Of a stretch of DNA of 26,453 nt, positions 7,022-14,637 are shown in pieces (the stretch's first letter is position 1; every line of letters starts with the position of its first letter). The translations under genes and the position numbers were made by a program. Below the pieces are notes generated by a model, which was given only the letters and a program-made list of their open reading frames with translations, ran no database searches and was not told the DNA's origin. This DNA comes from a virus, in the IMG/VR virus record IMGVR_UViG_3300027852_000156, positions 1-26,453 of that record. One strand, 5' to 3'.

Positions 7022-7437
7022 GCTATACCTACAAAGAAGCGCAGGACCTGATATTTGCTGCGCTACGCGACGCTTGGGTAGGCTCAGGGGAGACGATATC
7101 CCGGGTTGCCTGGCCTGATCGTAAGTTCAAGCCGCCTTCGGCTGCTAACTGGATGCGGGTTGAGTACGATATTATCAGCGGGAACCAGTCAGGCTTCGGC
7201 ACTTCCAATAAGAAATTCCGACGCGACGGATTGTTGTCCATTCAGCTCTTCACGCCGCTATCTGGGGGCTCGACGTCCCCAACCAATCTCGCTAAGATTG
7301 TGGCGGATGCTTTTGAGGGCGTTCGGCTCGGCGGAATTTGGTTCAGAACTATCTCTGGCCCAACACCCGTAGGTCAAAGCGGGGGTTTCCGTCAGACCAA
7401 TATCGCCGTCGCGTTTGAATACGACGAAGTGAAATGA
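7018..7437 (+). CDS. Tail terminator protein
   Basis: 139 residues. The pattern of an N-terminal helix (YKEAQDLIFAALRDAWVGS), a central beta hairpin (MRVEYDIISGNQSGFG), LLSIQLFTPLSGGS, a helix (NLAKIVADAFEGVR) and a final strand (NIAVAFEYDE) matches the lambda gpU / DUF4128 tail terminator fold. This protein caps the tail tube as a hexamer and joins it to the head. It lies directly before the tube gene, the usual order. Start ATG 7018 overlaps the previous stop as ATGA. Confidence 0.78.
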   Translation: MSYTYKEAQDLIFAALRDAWVGSGETISRVAWPDRKFKPPSAANWMRVEYDIISGNQSGFGTSNKKFRRDGLLSIQLFTPLSGGSTSPTNLAKIVADAFEGVRLGGIWFRTISGPTPVGQSGGFRQTNIAVAFEYDEVK

Positions 7438-7456
7438 AACCAAGGAGGCTGTCACT

Positions 7457-8998
7457 ATGGCTGCGGTAAATAAAATTGACTCCAACGTGGTGGGTCTCCG
7501 CTACTCGGTGGAGGTTTCTATTGGGACCCTTGCGGGCTCTCCGATCTGGCTCGAACTTGAGCCTAACTCGTTCAACGACTTCGGTGGGGAGTTAACGGCT
7601 CTCGCCCGTAACCCGATCAACCCCTCTCGCCAGCGGAAGAAAGGCTCTATTGTAGACCTCACTGCCTCTGGTTCGTGGGCCCAGGATATGACCCAAAGCA
7701 ACTTCCAAGAGTTGCTGCCATCCTTCATGTTCTCTGCTGCTGATCTAGCCGTACAATTCGGCGGGTCAGGTGAAGTGACCAACGTTGATGGTACTGCTGA
7801 CGAGTACGACGCAGCAGACAGCCTTGACGTCTTCGCGGTTGGCGATCTTATCTTTGCCAAAGGCTTCACAAATTCAGCGAACAATGGCCTGAAAGAGATC
7901 GACGGCTTGACCGCAGACACTAACATCTCAGTGGTTGAAACTATTGTTGACGAAACGCCGCCAGCTACTGCGACCCTCGAAAAGGTAGGTGTCCAAGCGG
8001 GCTCTGCCGACCTCGACGTTGACGCCTCCGGTTCGCTTCCGATCATTACGTCCTCGACCTTGGACTTCACGACCCTCAATCTATCTGCTGGAGACTGGTT
8101 CCATGTAGGCGGCGACCTTGCTGCTGACCAGTTCGCAACGGCTGCTAACAACGGTTGGAAGCGTATCCGCTCGGTAACGGCGAACGCAATCACAATCGAC
8201 AAGTCGGTCGCGGCGATGGTAACGGAGACCGGAACTGGTCTGACTGTCCGTCTCTTCGTTGGACGATCCCACAGAAACAAGACTGGTGCTGACATTGTCC
8301 GAACGTCTTACCAGTTTGAGCGTACCTTGGGTGCCCCTGACGACTCATTCCTGTCTCAAATTCAGTCTGAATATTTAACCGGCTCTGTAGGTAATACCCT
8401 GAGCGTTGACTTCTCTACGGCCTCCCTACTTACCGCCGAACTTTCTTTCCTATCCCTGGACGCTGAACAGCGCACTGGGGCGACTGGAGTGAAGTCAGGT
8501 ACTCGGCCCACTCTGGCCAGCGAGAGCGCCTTCAATACCTCATCGGACGTCTCCCGGATCAAGCTCTCCACAGTATCCGATACAGACGAAGCTCCGGTGG
8601 CGCTCTTCGCCTTTGTTGAAGAGTTTAGCCTTGAGGTTAACAACAATCTGACCCAAGAAAAAGCTATCGGCGTTCTCGGCTCATTTGACGTAACCGCAGG
8701 TACGTTTACCGTCAGCGGTAACATCACCGCCTTCTTCTCGGACGTGGCCGCAGTCTCTGCGGTTCGCAACAACGCGGACGTTACCTTGGACGCCATTATG
8801 GTTAAAGAGAACGCCGGTGTTGTTATCGACATACCTCTGTTGAGCCTGGGCGACGGGAGACCTAACGTGGAGCAAGATGCTGCAATCAAAATTCCGCTTA
8901 CTCTCGATGCGGCGACTGCCTCTTCAATCTCGACTGATATGGACCATACGCTGAGTCTAAACTTCTTTCAGTATCTTCCCGACGCAGCCGATATTTAA
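7457..8998 (+). CDS. Major tail tube protein with tandem inserted repeats
   Basis: 513 residues behind a strong AAGGAGG site, well above the usual 150-350 for tube proteins. Residues 1-92 (SNVVGLRYSVEVSIGTLAGS, LARNPINPSRQRKKGSIVDL) and about 275-513 (RTSYQFERTLGAP, then the strands to the end) resemble the phage tail tube family that includes Phage_tube_2. Residues about 95-270 hold two related units: VGDLIFAKGFTNSANNGLKE at 128-147 and AGDWFHVGGDLAADQFATAA followed by NNGWKRIRSV at 211-240. Each ends in a strand, and they probably project from the tube surface. A strong hairpin follows the gene, as expected for an abundant protein. The tube role rests on position and N-terminal similarity. 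Confidence 0.85.
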   Translation: MAAVNKIDSNVVGLRYSVEVSIGTLAGSPIWLELEPNSFNDFGGELTALARNPINPSRQRKKGSIVDLTASGSWAQDMTQSNFQELLPSFMFSAADLAVQFGGSGEVTNVDGTADEYDAADSLDVFAVGDLIFAKGFTNSANNGLKEIDGLTADTNISVVETIVDETPPATATLEKVGVQAGSADLDVDASGSLPIITSSTLDFTTLNLSAGDWFHVGGDLAADQFATAANNGWKRIRSVTANAITIDKSVAAMVTETGTGLTVRLFVGRSHRNKTGADIVRTSYQFERTLGAPDDSFLSQIQSEYLTGSVGNTLSVDFSTASLLTAELSFLSLDAEQRTGATGVKSGTRPTLASESAFNTSSDVSRIKLSTVSDTDEAPVALFAFVEEFSLEVNNNLTQEKAIGVLGSFDVTAGTFTVSGNITAFFSDVAAVSAVRNNADVTLDAIMVKENAGVVIDIPLLSLGDGRPNVEQDAAIKIPLTLDAATASSISTDMDHTLSLNFFQYLPDAADI

Positions 8999-9005
8999 CG
9001 ACCCT

Positions 9006-9036
9006 GGAGAGGCGACCGGTCGCCTCTCCTTCCCTT
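9006..9036 (+). terminator. Terminator-like hairpin after tail tube gene
   Basis: GGAGAGGCGACC (9006-9017) is directly followed by its reverse complement GGTCGCCTCTCC (9018-9029), a perfect 24-base palindrome that folds with a small loop, then TTCCCTTC. The pyrimidine tail is only partly T-rich, so termination may be partial, allowing the downstream tail genes to be read at lower level. Confidence 0.7.
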
Positions 9037-9062
9037 CAATCGCATAGCTGAGGAGCCCCGCG

Positions 9063-9551
9063 ATGTACAAACAATTCAAAACCAACGCCAACCTGGAAAA
9101 GTCAGGCATCACGCTTGACTACGGACTTTTCCGTCTCAAGTGCGCCCGAGCTGGGGGAGCAAATATTAATTGGCAGAAGACGCTGGACGCCCTGTCTAAG
9201 CCCTACAAGCGTCAGATCGACGCCGAGACCTTGCCTGAAGCGAAGGGCCAAGAGCTTTTGCGCCAAGCCTTTTCTCGCTCTGTTGTATTGGGCTGGGAAG
9301 TCGCTGTTGACGATAAGGGTGATCCTATTCAAAACGAAGAGGACCTCCCGGAAGAAGACGCTGACCGGGTATGGGCCCCGGGTCTCCACTCTGAAGACGG
9401 GTCAATTGTGAAGTTCTCCGCCGAGGCTGTGGCTCAAGCGTTCAAGTACCTTCCTGACTTGTTCGCCGATATTCGGGCCCAGACCACGAAGTCTGACCTC
9501 TATAAAGAGGATATTCGGGAGGCGGAGGCGGGAAACTCGAAGCGGTCCTAA
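9063..9551 (+). CDS. Tail assembly chaperone, G-like short form
   Basis: 162 residues encoded directly after the tube gene and before the tape measure, the place of lambda gpG. The protein is acidic and helical (EAKGQELLRQAFSRSVVLGW, EEDLPEEDADRVWAPGLHS, AVAQAFKYLPDLFADIRAQT). GAGGAG lies about 8 bases before the ATG. A GGGAAAC slippery heptamer at 9530-9536, in the correct X XXY YYZ phase and 12 bases before the stop, lets some ribosomes continue into the T frame. The short form is expected to coat the tape measure during tail assembly and not remain in the virion. Confidence 0.88.
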   Translation: MYKQFKTNANLEKSGITLDYGLFRLKCARAGGANINWQKTLDALSKPYKRQIDAETLPEAKGQELLRQAFSRSVVLGWEVAVDDKGDPIQNEEDLPEEDADRVWAPGLHSEDGSIVKFSAEAVAQAFKYLPDLFADIRAQTTKSDLYKEDIREAEAGNSKRS

Positions 9552-9880
9552 TAGCATGGCTCAACCGGTCCCCAGCTGATCAACGAATCATCCGTCAGTG
9601 TATGATGGAGGGGACCGACTTGCCACCACGGCTCGCCAATACGCCGGATTTGAATATGGGGAACCAGCTCTTCATGAGCGCGTTCTTCGAATTGAATTCA
9701 GGGCGAGCCTTTGGGCTTGAACAAGGACCGATACCGTGGCGCGATATCCACGACTGGTGCGAACTCTACGGGATAGAGGAAGACCAAAAAGACGACGTGA
9801 TGTACCATGTAAGGACTATGGATAACCGGTACTTGAAAGAGTGTTCGGCGAAAGCGAAAAGGGATAAGGGGAATGGCTAA
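9063..9880 (+). CDS. Tail assembly chaperone, G-T frameshift fusion
   Basis: This product is read from 9063 to 9536, then, after a -1 shift, from 9536 to 9880, giving 272 residues. The T frame is open from 9506 and needs no start of its own. Just after the shift point it encodes LEAVLIAWLNRSPADQRIIR, followed by QCMMEGTDLPPRLANTPDLN and IPWRDIHDWCELYGIEEDQK, typical of tail chaperone T domains. In lambda, gpGT bridges gpG-coated tape measure and tube subunits; the same job is inferred here. An ATG at 9602 could start a T-only protein of 92 residues, but it lacks a good ribosome binding site and would drop the first T helix. Confidence 0.85.
9517..9536 (+). promoter_or_regulatory. Programmed -1 frameshift site
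   Basis: GGGAAAC at 9530-9536 is read in frame 0 as GGA-AAC after a G and allows both tRNAs to re-pair one base back on GGG-AAA. Two Shine-Dalgarno-like runs, GGGAGG (9517-9522) and CGGAGG (9523-9528), lie just upstream. An upstream SD at similar distance stimulates -1 shifting in E. coli dnaX. I see no convincing downstream pseudoknot or stable stem. Confidence 0.85.
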
Positions 9881-10310
9881 CAGTCTGGGAGGGTTCTCGC
9901 GACGTATTCGATCCCTCGCCGACCGTGCCCCTCGCAATGCGGCTCGGATCGTCCGGGAAGCCGCGCTAGCTATCGACCAAGCCGTCGTCCTTGCTACTCC
10001 AGTAGATACCGGACGGGCGCGATCCAACTGGATTGTCTCCTCGGGGTTTGCTAATACTCGTGAAACTGAGGCTTACTCCCCTGGGGATGGACTTGGAAAA
10101 GGAGAGGGCGCAAACGCTGCGGCCGCAATCGCTCAAGGCAAGGCGGCAATTAGCCGCGCAAGAGACGGTCAAGATATTTACATTCAAAACAATCTCCCTT
10201 ATATTTCGATACTGAACCAAGGATCGTCTGCGCAAGCGCCATCAAATTTCGTAGAGAAGGCAGCAATCGCAGGTTCCCGCGCAGTCCGAAAAGGGGGCAT
10301 TCTTAAATGA
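9873..10310 (+). CDS. HK97 gp10-like tail completion/minor tail protein
   Basis: 145 residues with a basic N-terminal helix, then AALAIDQAVVLATPVDTGRA and RSNW. TPVDTGxxxxxW is the hallmark of the HK97 gp10-like / lambda gpZ family of tail completion proteins. The C-terminal QNNLPYISILNQGSSAQAPS, then FVEKA also fits (Y...LE/N.G....P..F...A). These proteins usually act at the head-proximal end of the tail. Here the gene sits between the chaperone and tape measure genes and not in its more common place before the tail terminator. It overlaps the T frame by 8 bases and the tape measure start as ATGA. Confidence 0.8.
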   Translation: MANSLGGFSRRIRSLADRAPRNAARIVREAALAIDQAVVLATPVDTGRARSNWIVSSGFANTRETEAYSPGDGLGKGEGANAAAAIAQGKAAISRARDGQDIYIQNNLPYISILNQGSSAQAPSNFVEKAAIAGSRAVRKGGILK

Positions 10311-12661
10311 GTACAGAACGCATCCAGATTATCGTATCTGAGCGCGGCTCTCGGACTGTCCGGCGTAATATCCGGGGCATAGGGGATGACGCGCAAAGAT
10401 CGCATGGCGCGGTGACGCTCCTCAACCGCGCCATGCGCCTGTTGGGAGGTGGTCTCGCCGTTCGCGAAATCGCTCGCCTCTCTGACGCAGCAACGATCCT
10501 ACAGAACAAAATTAAGATCGCTGAGTCCTCAGTTGGTCGAATTGATGGAGCCTTCGAGCGTCTTGTTGGGATATCGAATGAAGCCCGGGTCTCAGTTGAC
10601 GACTTAGGTCAGGTATTCTTGCGTGCGTCTATCGCCTCTAAGGAGCTAGGGGCCTCCCAAGAGGACTTGTTCAACTTCGTAGACACCGTTGCGAAGGGTC
10701 TAGCGACCCAGGGCTCGGCAGCAAACGAAGCCCGAGGCGCTCTGACTCAGTTGGGGCAATCTCTCGGTTCAGGGATCGTCCGGGCAGAAGAATTCAACTC
10801 GATCCTTGAGGGTGCGTTTCCAATTGCCCAAGCCGCCGCCAATGGGATCGACGCAGCAGGAGGATCGGTTGCTAAGCTGAGACAATTGGTCGTAGCTGGA
10901 GCGATCACCTCGGACGAGTTCTTCCGAGGCATCCTGTCTCAACAGGATGCTATAGCCGAAGTCTTTGCGAAGACGAACCCAACTATCGGGCAGTCGTTCC
11001 AGGTTCTTCGAAACAACTTCATACAACTCATCAAGGACTTCAACGAGGGAACTGGTGCTGCAGGTATTATAGCCAAGGCGATCCTCGGAGTTGCGACCAG
11101 CCTCGACCTTATCGTCCGAGCCGCAGCGTTGGCTGGTGCTGCTTTGGCTTTAGCCTTTGCTCGCCGCAAGGCCCTCCTAGTAACGTCCTACGTTCAACAG
11201 GTAATCGCTCTCGAACTAGCCCTTGGGGCAACGTCTGTCCGAGCAGCAGCCTTCGGAGGGGTATTGAAGACTGTCTCCAGCGTCTTCAGAGGTTTCCTCA
11301 AGCTGCTAGGGGCTACTCCCCTGGGTCGTCTGATCAATCTTCTGATCCTAGCCGGGACAGCTCTGTTTACCTTCAAGGACAAACTTGGTGGCGTCGGAAA
11401 AGCCTTTCAACGCTTCTTAGATATCGGCCAAGCAACGTTCCAGATCATAGGGGAAAAGGCTGCTGCCTTTGGAAGCTTCATAAGCGACAAGATAGGACCC
11501 GTTATTTCATCCATAGGGGGCTTCTTCGCCGATCTGGTCGGCCCTATAGCCGAGGTATGGTCCGCAACCGTATCTTTCCTCAAGAACGCCGTAAATAAGA
11601 AGATCGGTATCGTTGTAGGCTTCGTTAAGGCGGCGGGCTTGATCTTCAAGCAAGGTCTTCCTGCGGGTTTGAAAGCAGCTGGTGCCCTCGCTGTGAACGG
11701 TTTGGTTGCTATCGTAGAGAAAGGCTTGAACGCTATAACAGGAGGCATCAAAGGCTTTCTCGGCGGGATCGACGCTCTTACTGGTGGCTCACTGGCGTCA
11801 AAAATCGGCAATGTAGACCTGTCCGGATTTAAGATTCAAGTGGGCGGAGCCGCAGGAGAAGTTGCAGCAGAGGTGGCTGGAGCCTTCTCTGACGCCTTAG
11901 GGGCGGACTACATTGGCTCGGTCGTCGATCCTATCCTCAAGCGAGCTGATCAGATTGACGCTGACCGGAATGCTAAAAACTTCGATAGCGAGGAGGCTGA
12001 CCCTACGACGACGATCAATAGTGTTGGCGACGCTGCTACCGGGAACCTAAAGAAGGTTAAAGAGGCTGCAGATGAGGTCGAAAATACTTTCAAAGGTGGC
12101 CTTAAAGCAGCCTTTGAGCAGTTGGCAGGTCAGACTGAGAAGCTCGGTGAGAACGTTCGAGACTTTGTTGTGGGGGCTTTTGACAGCCTCTCAGATTCAA
12201 TCGTCGAGTTCGCCAAGACCGGTAAATTCAACATCAGAGAGTTCTTCTCAGACCTCTTCGCCCAACTTCTGAAGCTCGCGACCAACCAGCTGTTTGCTCA
12301 GCTATTCAAAGGCGGTGGTCTGTCCTCCCTGTTCGGCGGCGGCGGTGGCGGCGGTATCGGGGGCTTGCTTGGGTTTAAGACCGGCGGGGAGGCTATGGTT
12401 GCGGGCCAAGGCGGTCCTGATAGCCAGCTAGTGGCCTTCAAGGCTACTCCCGGGGAGCGGGTCTCCATTGAAACCCCTAGCCAGCAGTCTAAGTCGGACG
12501 CTCCGGCCCAGGTCGTACAACAGGCTCCTCAGACGAACGTCGCTGTGGTTATCTCTCCCGCAGATATTGCCGGAGCCCTCGGAGGGTCCGAAGGCGATAC
12601 AGCAATCGTTCGAGGTATTGAACGAAACGCCCGAGCGATCCGCTCTGTACTGGGGGCGTAA
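10307..12661 (+). CDS. Tape measure protein
   Basis: 784 residues, the typical longest tail-module gene after the chaperones. Residues about 70-240 match the tape-measure N-terminal domain (QGSAANEARGALTQLGQSLG, GIVRAEEFNSILEGAFPIAQ, TNPTIGQSFQVLRNNFIQLI). Hydrophobic segments follow at about 268-286 and 342-356, then a long helical central region. A glycine run at about 677-688 precedes the conserved C-terminus GFKTGGEAMVAGQGGPDSQL, then VAFKATPGERVSIETP. The protein sets tail length and may enter the host envelope during DNA delivery. At roughly 0.15 nm per residue, the length predicts a tail near 115-120 nm (inference). No lytic transglycosylase motif is seen. Confidence 0.92.
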   Translation: MSTERIQIIVSERGSRTVRRNIRGIGDDAQRSHGAVTLLNRAMRLLGGGLAVREIARLSDAATILQNKIKIAESSVGRIDGAFERLVGISNEARVSVDDLGQVFLRASIASKELGASQEDLFNFVDTVAKGLATQGSAANEARGALTQLGQSLGSGIVRAEEFNSILEGAFPIAQAAANGIDAAGGSVAKLRQLVVAGAITSDEFFRGILSQQDAIAEVFAKTNPTIGQSFQVLRNNFIQLIKDFNEGTGAAGIIAKAILGVATSLDLIVRAAALAGAALALAFARRKALLVTSYVQQVIALELALGATSVRAAAFGGVLKTVSSVFRGFLKLLGATPLGRLINLLILAGTALFTFKDKLGGVGKAFQRFLDIGQATFQIIGEKAAAFGSFISDKIGPVISSIGGFFADLVGPIAEVWSATVSFLKNAVNKKIGIVVGFVKAAGLIFKQGLPAGLKAAGALAVNGLVAIVEKGLNAITGGIKGFLGGIDALTGGSLASKIGNVDLSGFKIQVGGAAGEVAAEVAGAFSDALGADYIGSVVDPILKRADQIDADRNAKNFDSEEADPTTTINSVGDAATGNLKKVKEAADEVENTFKGGLKAAFEQLAGQTEKLGENVRDFVVGAFDSLSDSIVEFAKTGKFNIREFFSDLFAQLLKLATNQLFAQLFKGGGLSSLFGGGGGGGIGGLLGFKTGGEAMVAGQGGPDSQLVAFKATPGERVSIETPSQQSKSDAPAQVVQQAPQTNVAVVISPADIAGALGGSEGDTAIVRGIERNARAIRSVLGA

Positions 12662-12664
12662 TCT

Positions 12665-13834
12665 ATGCCAGCATGCCTGAACATCTTCCCCGAGGTGCCT
12701 ATCACCGAGGAGTGGAGCTACCTCACCGACATTCTAACGACCCATAACGGCACAGAGAGCCGCATCTCCTTGAGAGGCGACCCTCGGGTCAAGGTCTCGG
12801 CAGACTTCGCCGTCGTAACCCAAGAGGAGCGACGAGAGCTCACGTCCTACCTGATGACGGTGCTCGATACCCCCGGGATCAACCCAATCTGGCCCTACGC
12901 TGCGCGTATAACACAGGAGACCTCCTCCGGAGCTTCTCGTGTGTACTTCGGCCCAGCTACGGTACAGCTGTCAGACGGAGCGCCTCTTGTACTGATTAAC
13001 CCTACGACCCGAGCGTGCGAGGTAATGTATACCACGACGATCAACTCCGACGGTGCGAACTTGGCTACGAACACAGTGAACGATATCGACACCAGCTGGT
13101 TCGCCGTAAAGGGTATGAATACTTTGGTTGATAACGGCTCTGGCTTCGGCTGGCGTCAGATCACAGGTGGAATGGAGGCCAACTTCGAGAGTTGGGTCCA
13201 GACACCAATTATCCGGGCGGATAACGCCGAGAGCCTAACAACTCTGGACGGTCTACCAATCCTCGAACGGACGGCGCTCTCCGGCGGCACAGAGGGTTTC
13301 GAGTTCGTCCGGGAGGTCGTAGACTACGACGTTGGAGTGAAAGATATCTCGACCCGCCATAGTCATGCTCAGATAAAAGGTCGCAGGACCTTCAAGGTGG
13401 ACCGCATCCGCGATGCGACAGACTTTGACTATTGGGCTGTGTTCTTTGATACGATCCGGGGAAGCTGGAAGCCATTTCTGATCTCCACCCAACTAAAAGA
13501 TATGACGCTCGCTTCGACCCTCGTTGCGAACGGTACTACTATGTCGATTGACCAAGCGGACGCCGACACTTTATTTCATGCCTTCTCTATGGGTTCTCAT
13601 TTTGAAATCCTTTACTCCGATGGAACCAAATCCAGGCATACGATCTCGGGATCGACTGGATCGGGGCCTGTTACCGTTACCTTTTCCCCTAATCTCCCTA
13701 ACGACGCGAAGGTCACAAGCGTCGCACGGATCAGCTACTTGCTTAAAGCGAGGGCTTCCGATAGGATTGTGTGGACGCACGACCACACCGAAAGCAAAGT
13801 ATCTTTCGAAATCAGGACAACCGATGAGGGCTAA
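12665..13834 (+). CDS. Distal tail/minor tail protein
   Basis: 389 residues directly after the tape measure. The N-terminus (VPITEEWSYLTDILTTHNGT, then ESRISLRGDPR) resembles a minor tail protein family in phages of Proteobacteria that starts with a W...TDIL....GTEQR..LR pattern. The rest is beta-rich, with a middle region around 225-275 (VDYDVGVKDISTRHSHAQIK, then FDYWAVFFDTIRGSWKPFLI) that looks like the distal tail (Dit) core, followed by a beta domain and the ending VSFEIRTTDEG. It probably forms the ring joining tube and hub. The exact family name is uncertain. Confidence 0.75.
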   Translation: MPACLNIFPEVPITEEWSYLTDILTTHNGTESRISLRGDPRVKVSADFAVVTQEERRELTSYLMTVLDTPGINPIWPYAARITQETSSGASRVYFGPATVQLSDGAPLVLINPTTRACEVMYTTTINSDGANLATNTVNDIDTSWFAVKGMNTLVDNGSGFGWRQITGGMEANFESWVQTPIIRADNAESLTTLDGLPILERTALSGGTEGFEFVREVVDYDVGVKDISTRHSHAQIKGRRTFKVDRIRDATDFDYWAVFFDTIRGSWKPFLISTQLKDMTLASTLVANGTTMSIDQADADTLFHAFSMGSHFEILYSDGTKSRHTISGSTGSGPVTVTFSPNLPNDAKVTSVARISYLLKARASDRIVWTHDHTESKVSFEIRTTDEG

Positions 13835-13836
13835 CT

Positions 13837-14637
13837 ATGGCATTCGCAGCAACAGAAGTTGGCTCCGCCTCCGCCCAACCGGTTGAACTGTTCGAGTTTG
13901 TTGGAACGTTCAATACCTACCGATTGACTACCTACGGGAAAGACGTCACCAATATAGATGGAACTTACTCAGCTGTTACGATGAGCCGGACGGCAGTTGA
14001 GAACGGGACCCAAGAGGACGCTGATCTCGCTATTGACATTGAGCTTCCATTCGACCACCCTATGGTGACGGAATACGTCTTTTCAACCGCGCCTCCGGCC
14101 CTAACCCTGGTGCTATACCGAGCCCACCTGAGCGATACCGATGACTACATAACAATGTGGATTGGTAAGGTCCTCTCGTGGAGCGTATCAGGCCGGACTG
14201 CCAAGCTTAGAGTTCCGAGCGTCTTCTCGTACCTTTTGAGCGGGCTTGCACCGGCTCCGAAATACCAAGCCCCTTGCAATCACCTACTTTACGATAGCCG
14301 CTGTCAGGTTGACCCCTCCAGCTTCGAAGAAGTAACAACCGTTTCTTCCGTGGGTTCTGACAACACAGTAGTGGTAAATAGCCAACCTTTTGCGGACGCC
14401 GATCTCGTCGCGGGGGAGATTGTTTCAGGCAACGAACGCCGCATGATTGTATCAGCCTCTGGAGCGACTTTGACGATTGCGTTTCCGTTTGCTAATCTTT
14501 CCGCGACTGATGCCGTAACGATCCGCCAAGGCTGCGATCACTCCCACCCTACTTGTAAGACTAAATTCAATAACGGTCTGAACTTCGGTGGGTTCCCTCT
14601 TGTCCCTCCCCGTAATCCATTTGCGAGCAAACTATGA
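13837..14637 (+). CDS. DUF2163/BR0599-type tail hub protein with four conserved cysteines
   Basis: 266 residues. The N-terminal half (VELFEFVGTFNTYRLTTYGK, then DYITMWIGKVLSWSVSGRTA) and C-terminal half (APCNHLLYDSRCQVD, QGCDHSHPTCKTKFNNGLNF, GGFPLVPPRNPF) match the DUF2163/BR0599 tail family, which includes gene transfer agent baseplate proteins and is analogous to lambda gpL. Cys147, Cys156, Cys233 and Cys240 are the only cysteines; lambda gpL uses four cysteines to hold a [4Fe-4S] cluster, and the same is likely here. The gene sits between the distal tail protein and the J-like protein, exactly the hub position. It overlaps the J-like gene start by 4 bases. Confidence 0.86.
   Translation: MAFAATEVGSASAQPVELFEFVGTFNTYRLTTYGKDVTNIDGTYSAVTMSRTAVENGTQEDADLAIDIELPFDHPMVTEYVFSTAPPALTLVLYRAHLSDTDDYITMWIGKVLSWSVSGRTAKLRVPSVFSYLLSGLAPAPKYQAPCNHLLYDSRCQVDPSSFEEVTTVSSVGSDNTVVVNSQPFADADLVAGEIVSGNERRMIVSASGATLTIAFPFANLSATDAVTIRQGCDHSHPTCKTKFNNGLNFGGFPLVPPRNPFASKL

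Noticed and set aside
7501-8295. 264-codon open frame on the minus strand inside the tail tube gene
   Set aside because: Low-complexity Ser/Arg/Ala/Pro-rich translation typical of antisense reading; the + strand gene is clear.
9602-9880. Independent gene starting at ATG 9602
   Set aside because: The frame is open further upstream, encodes conserved-looking T-domain residues before this ATG, and lacks a good ribosome binding site; it is the -1 extension of the chaperone gene.
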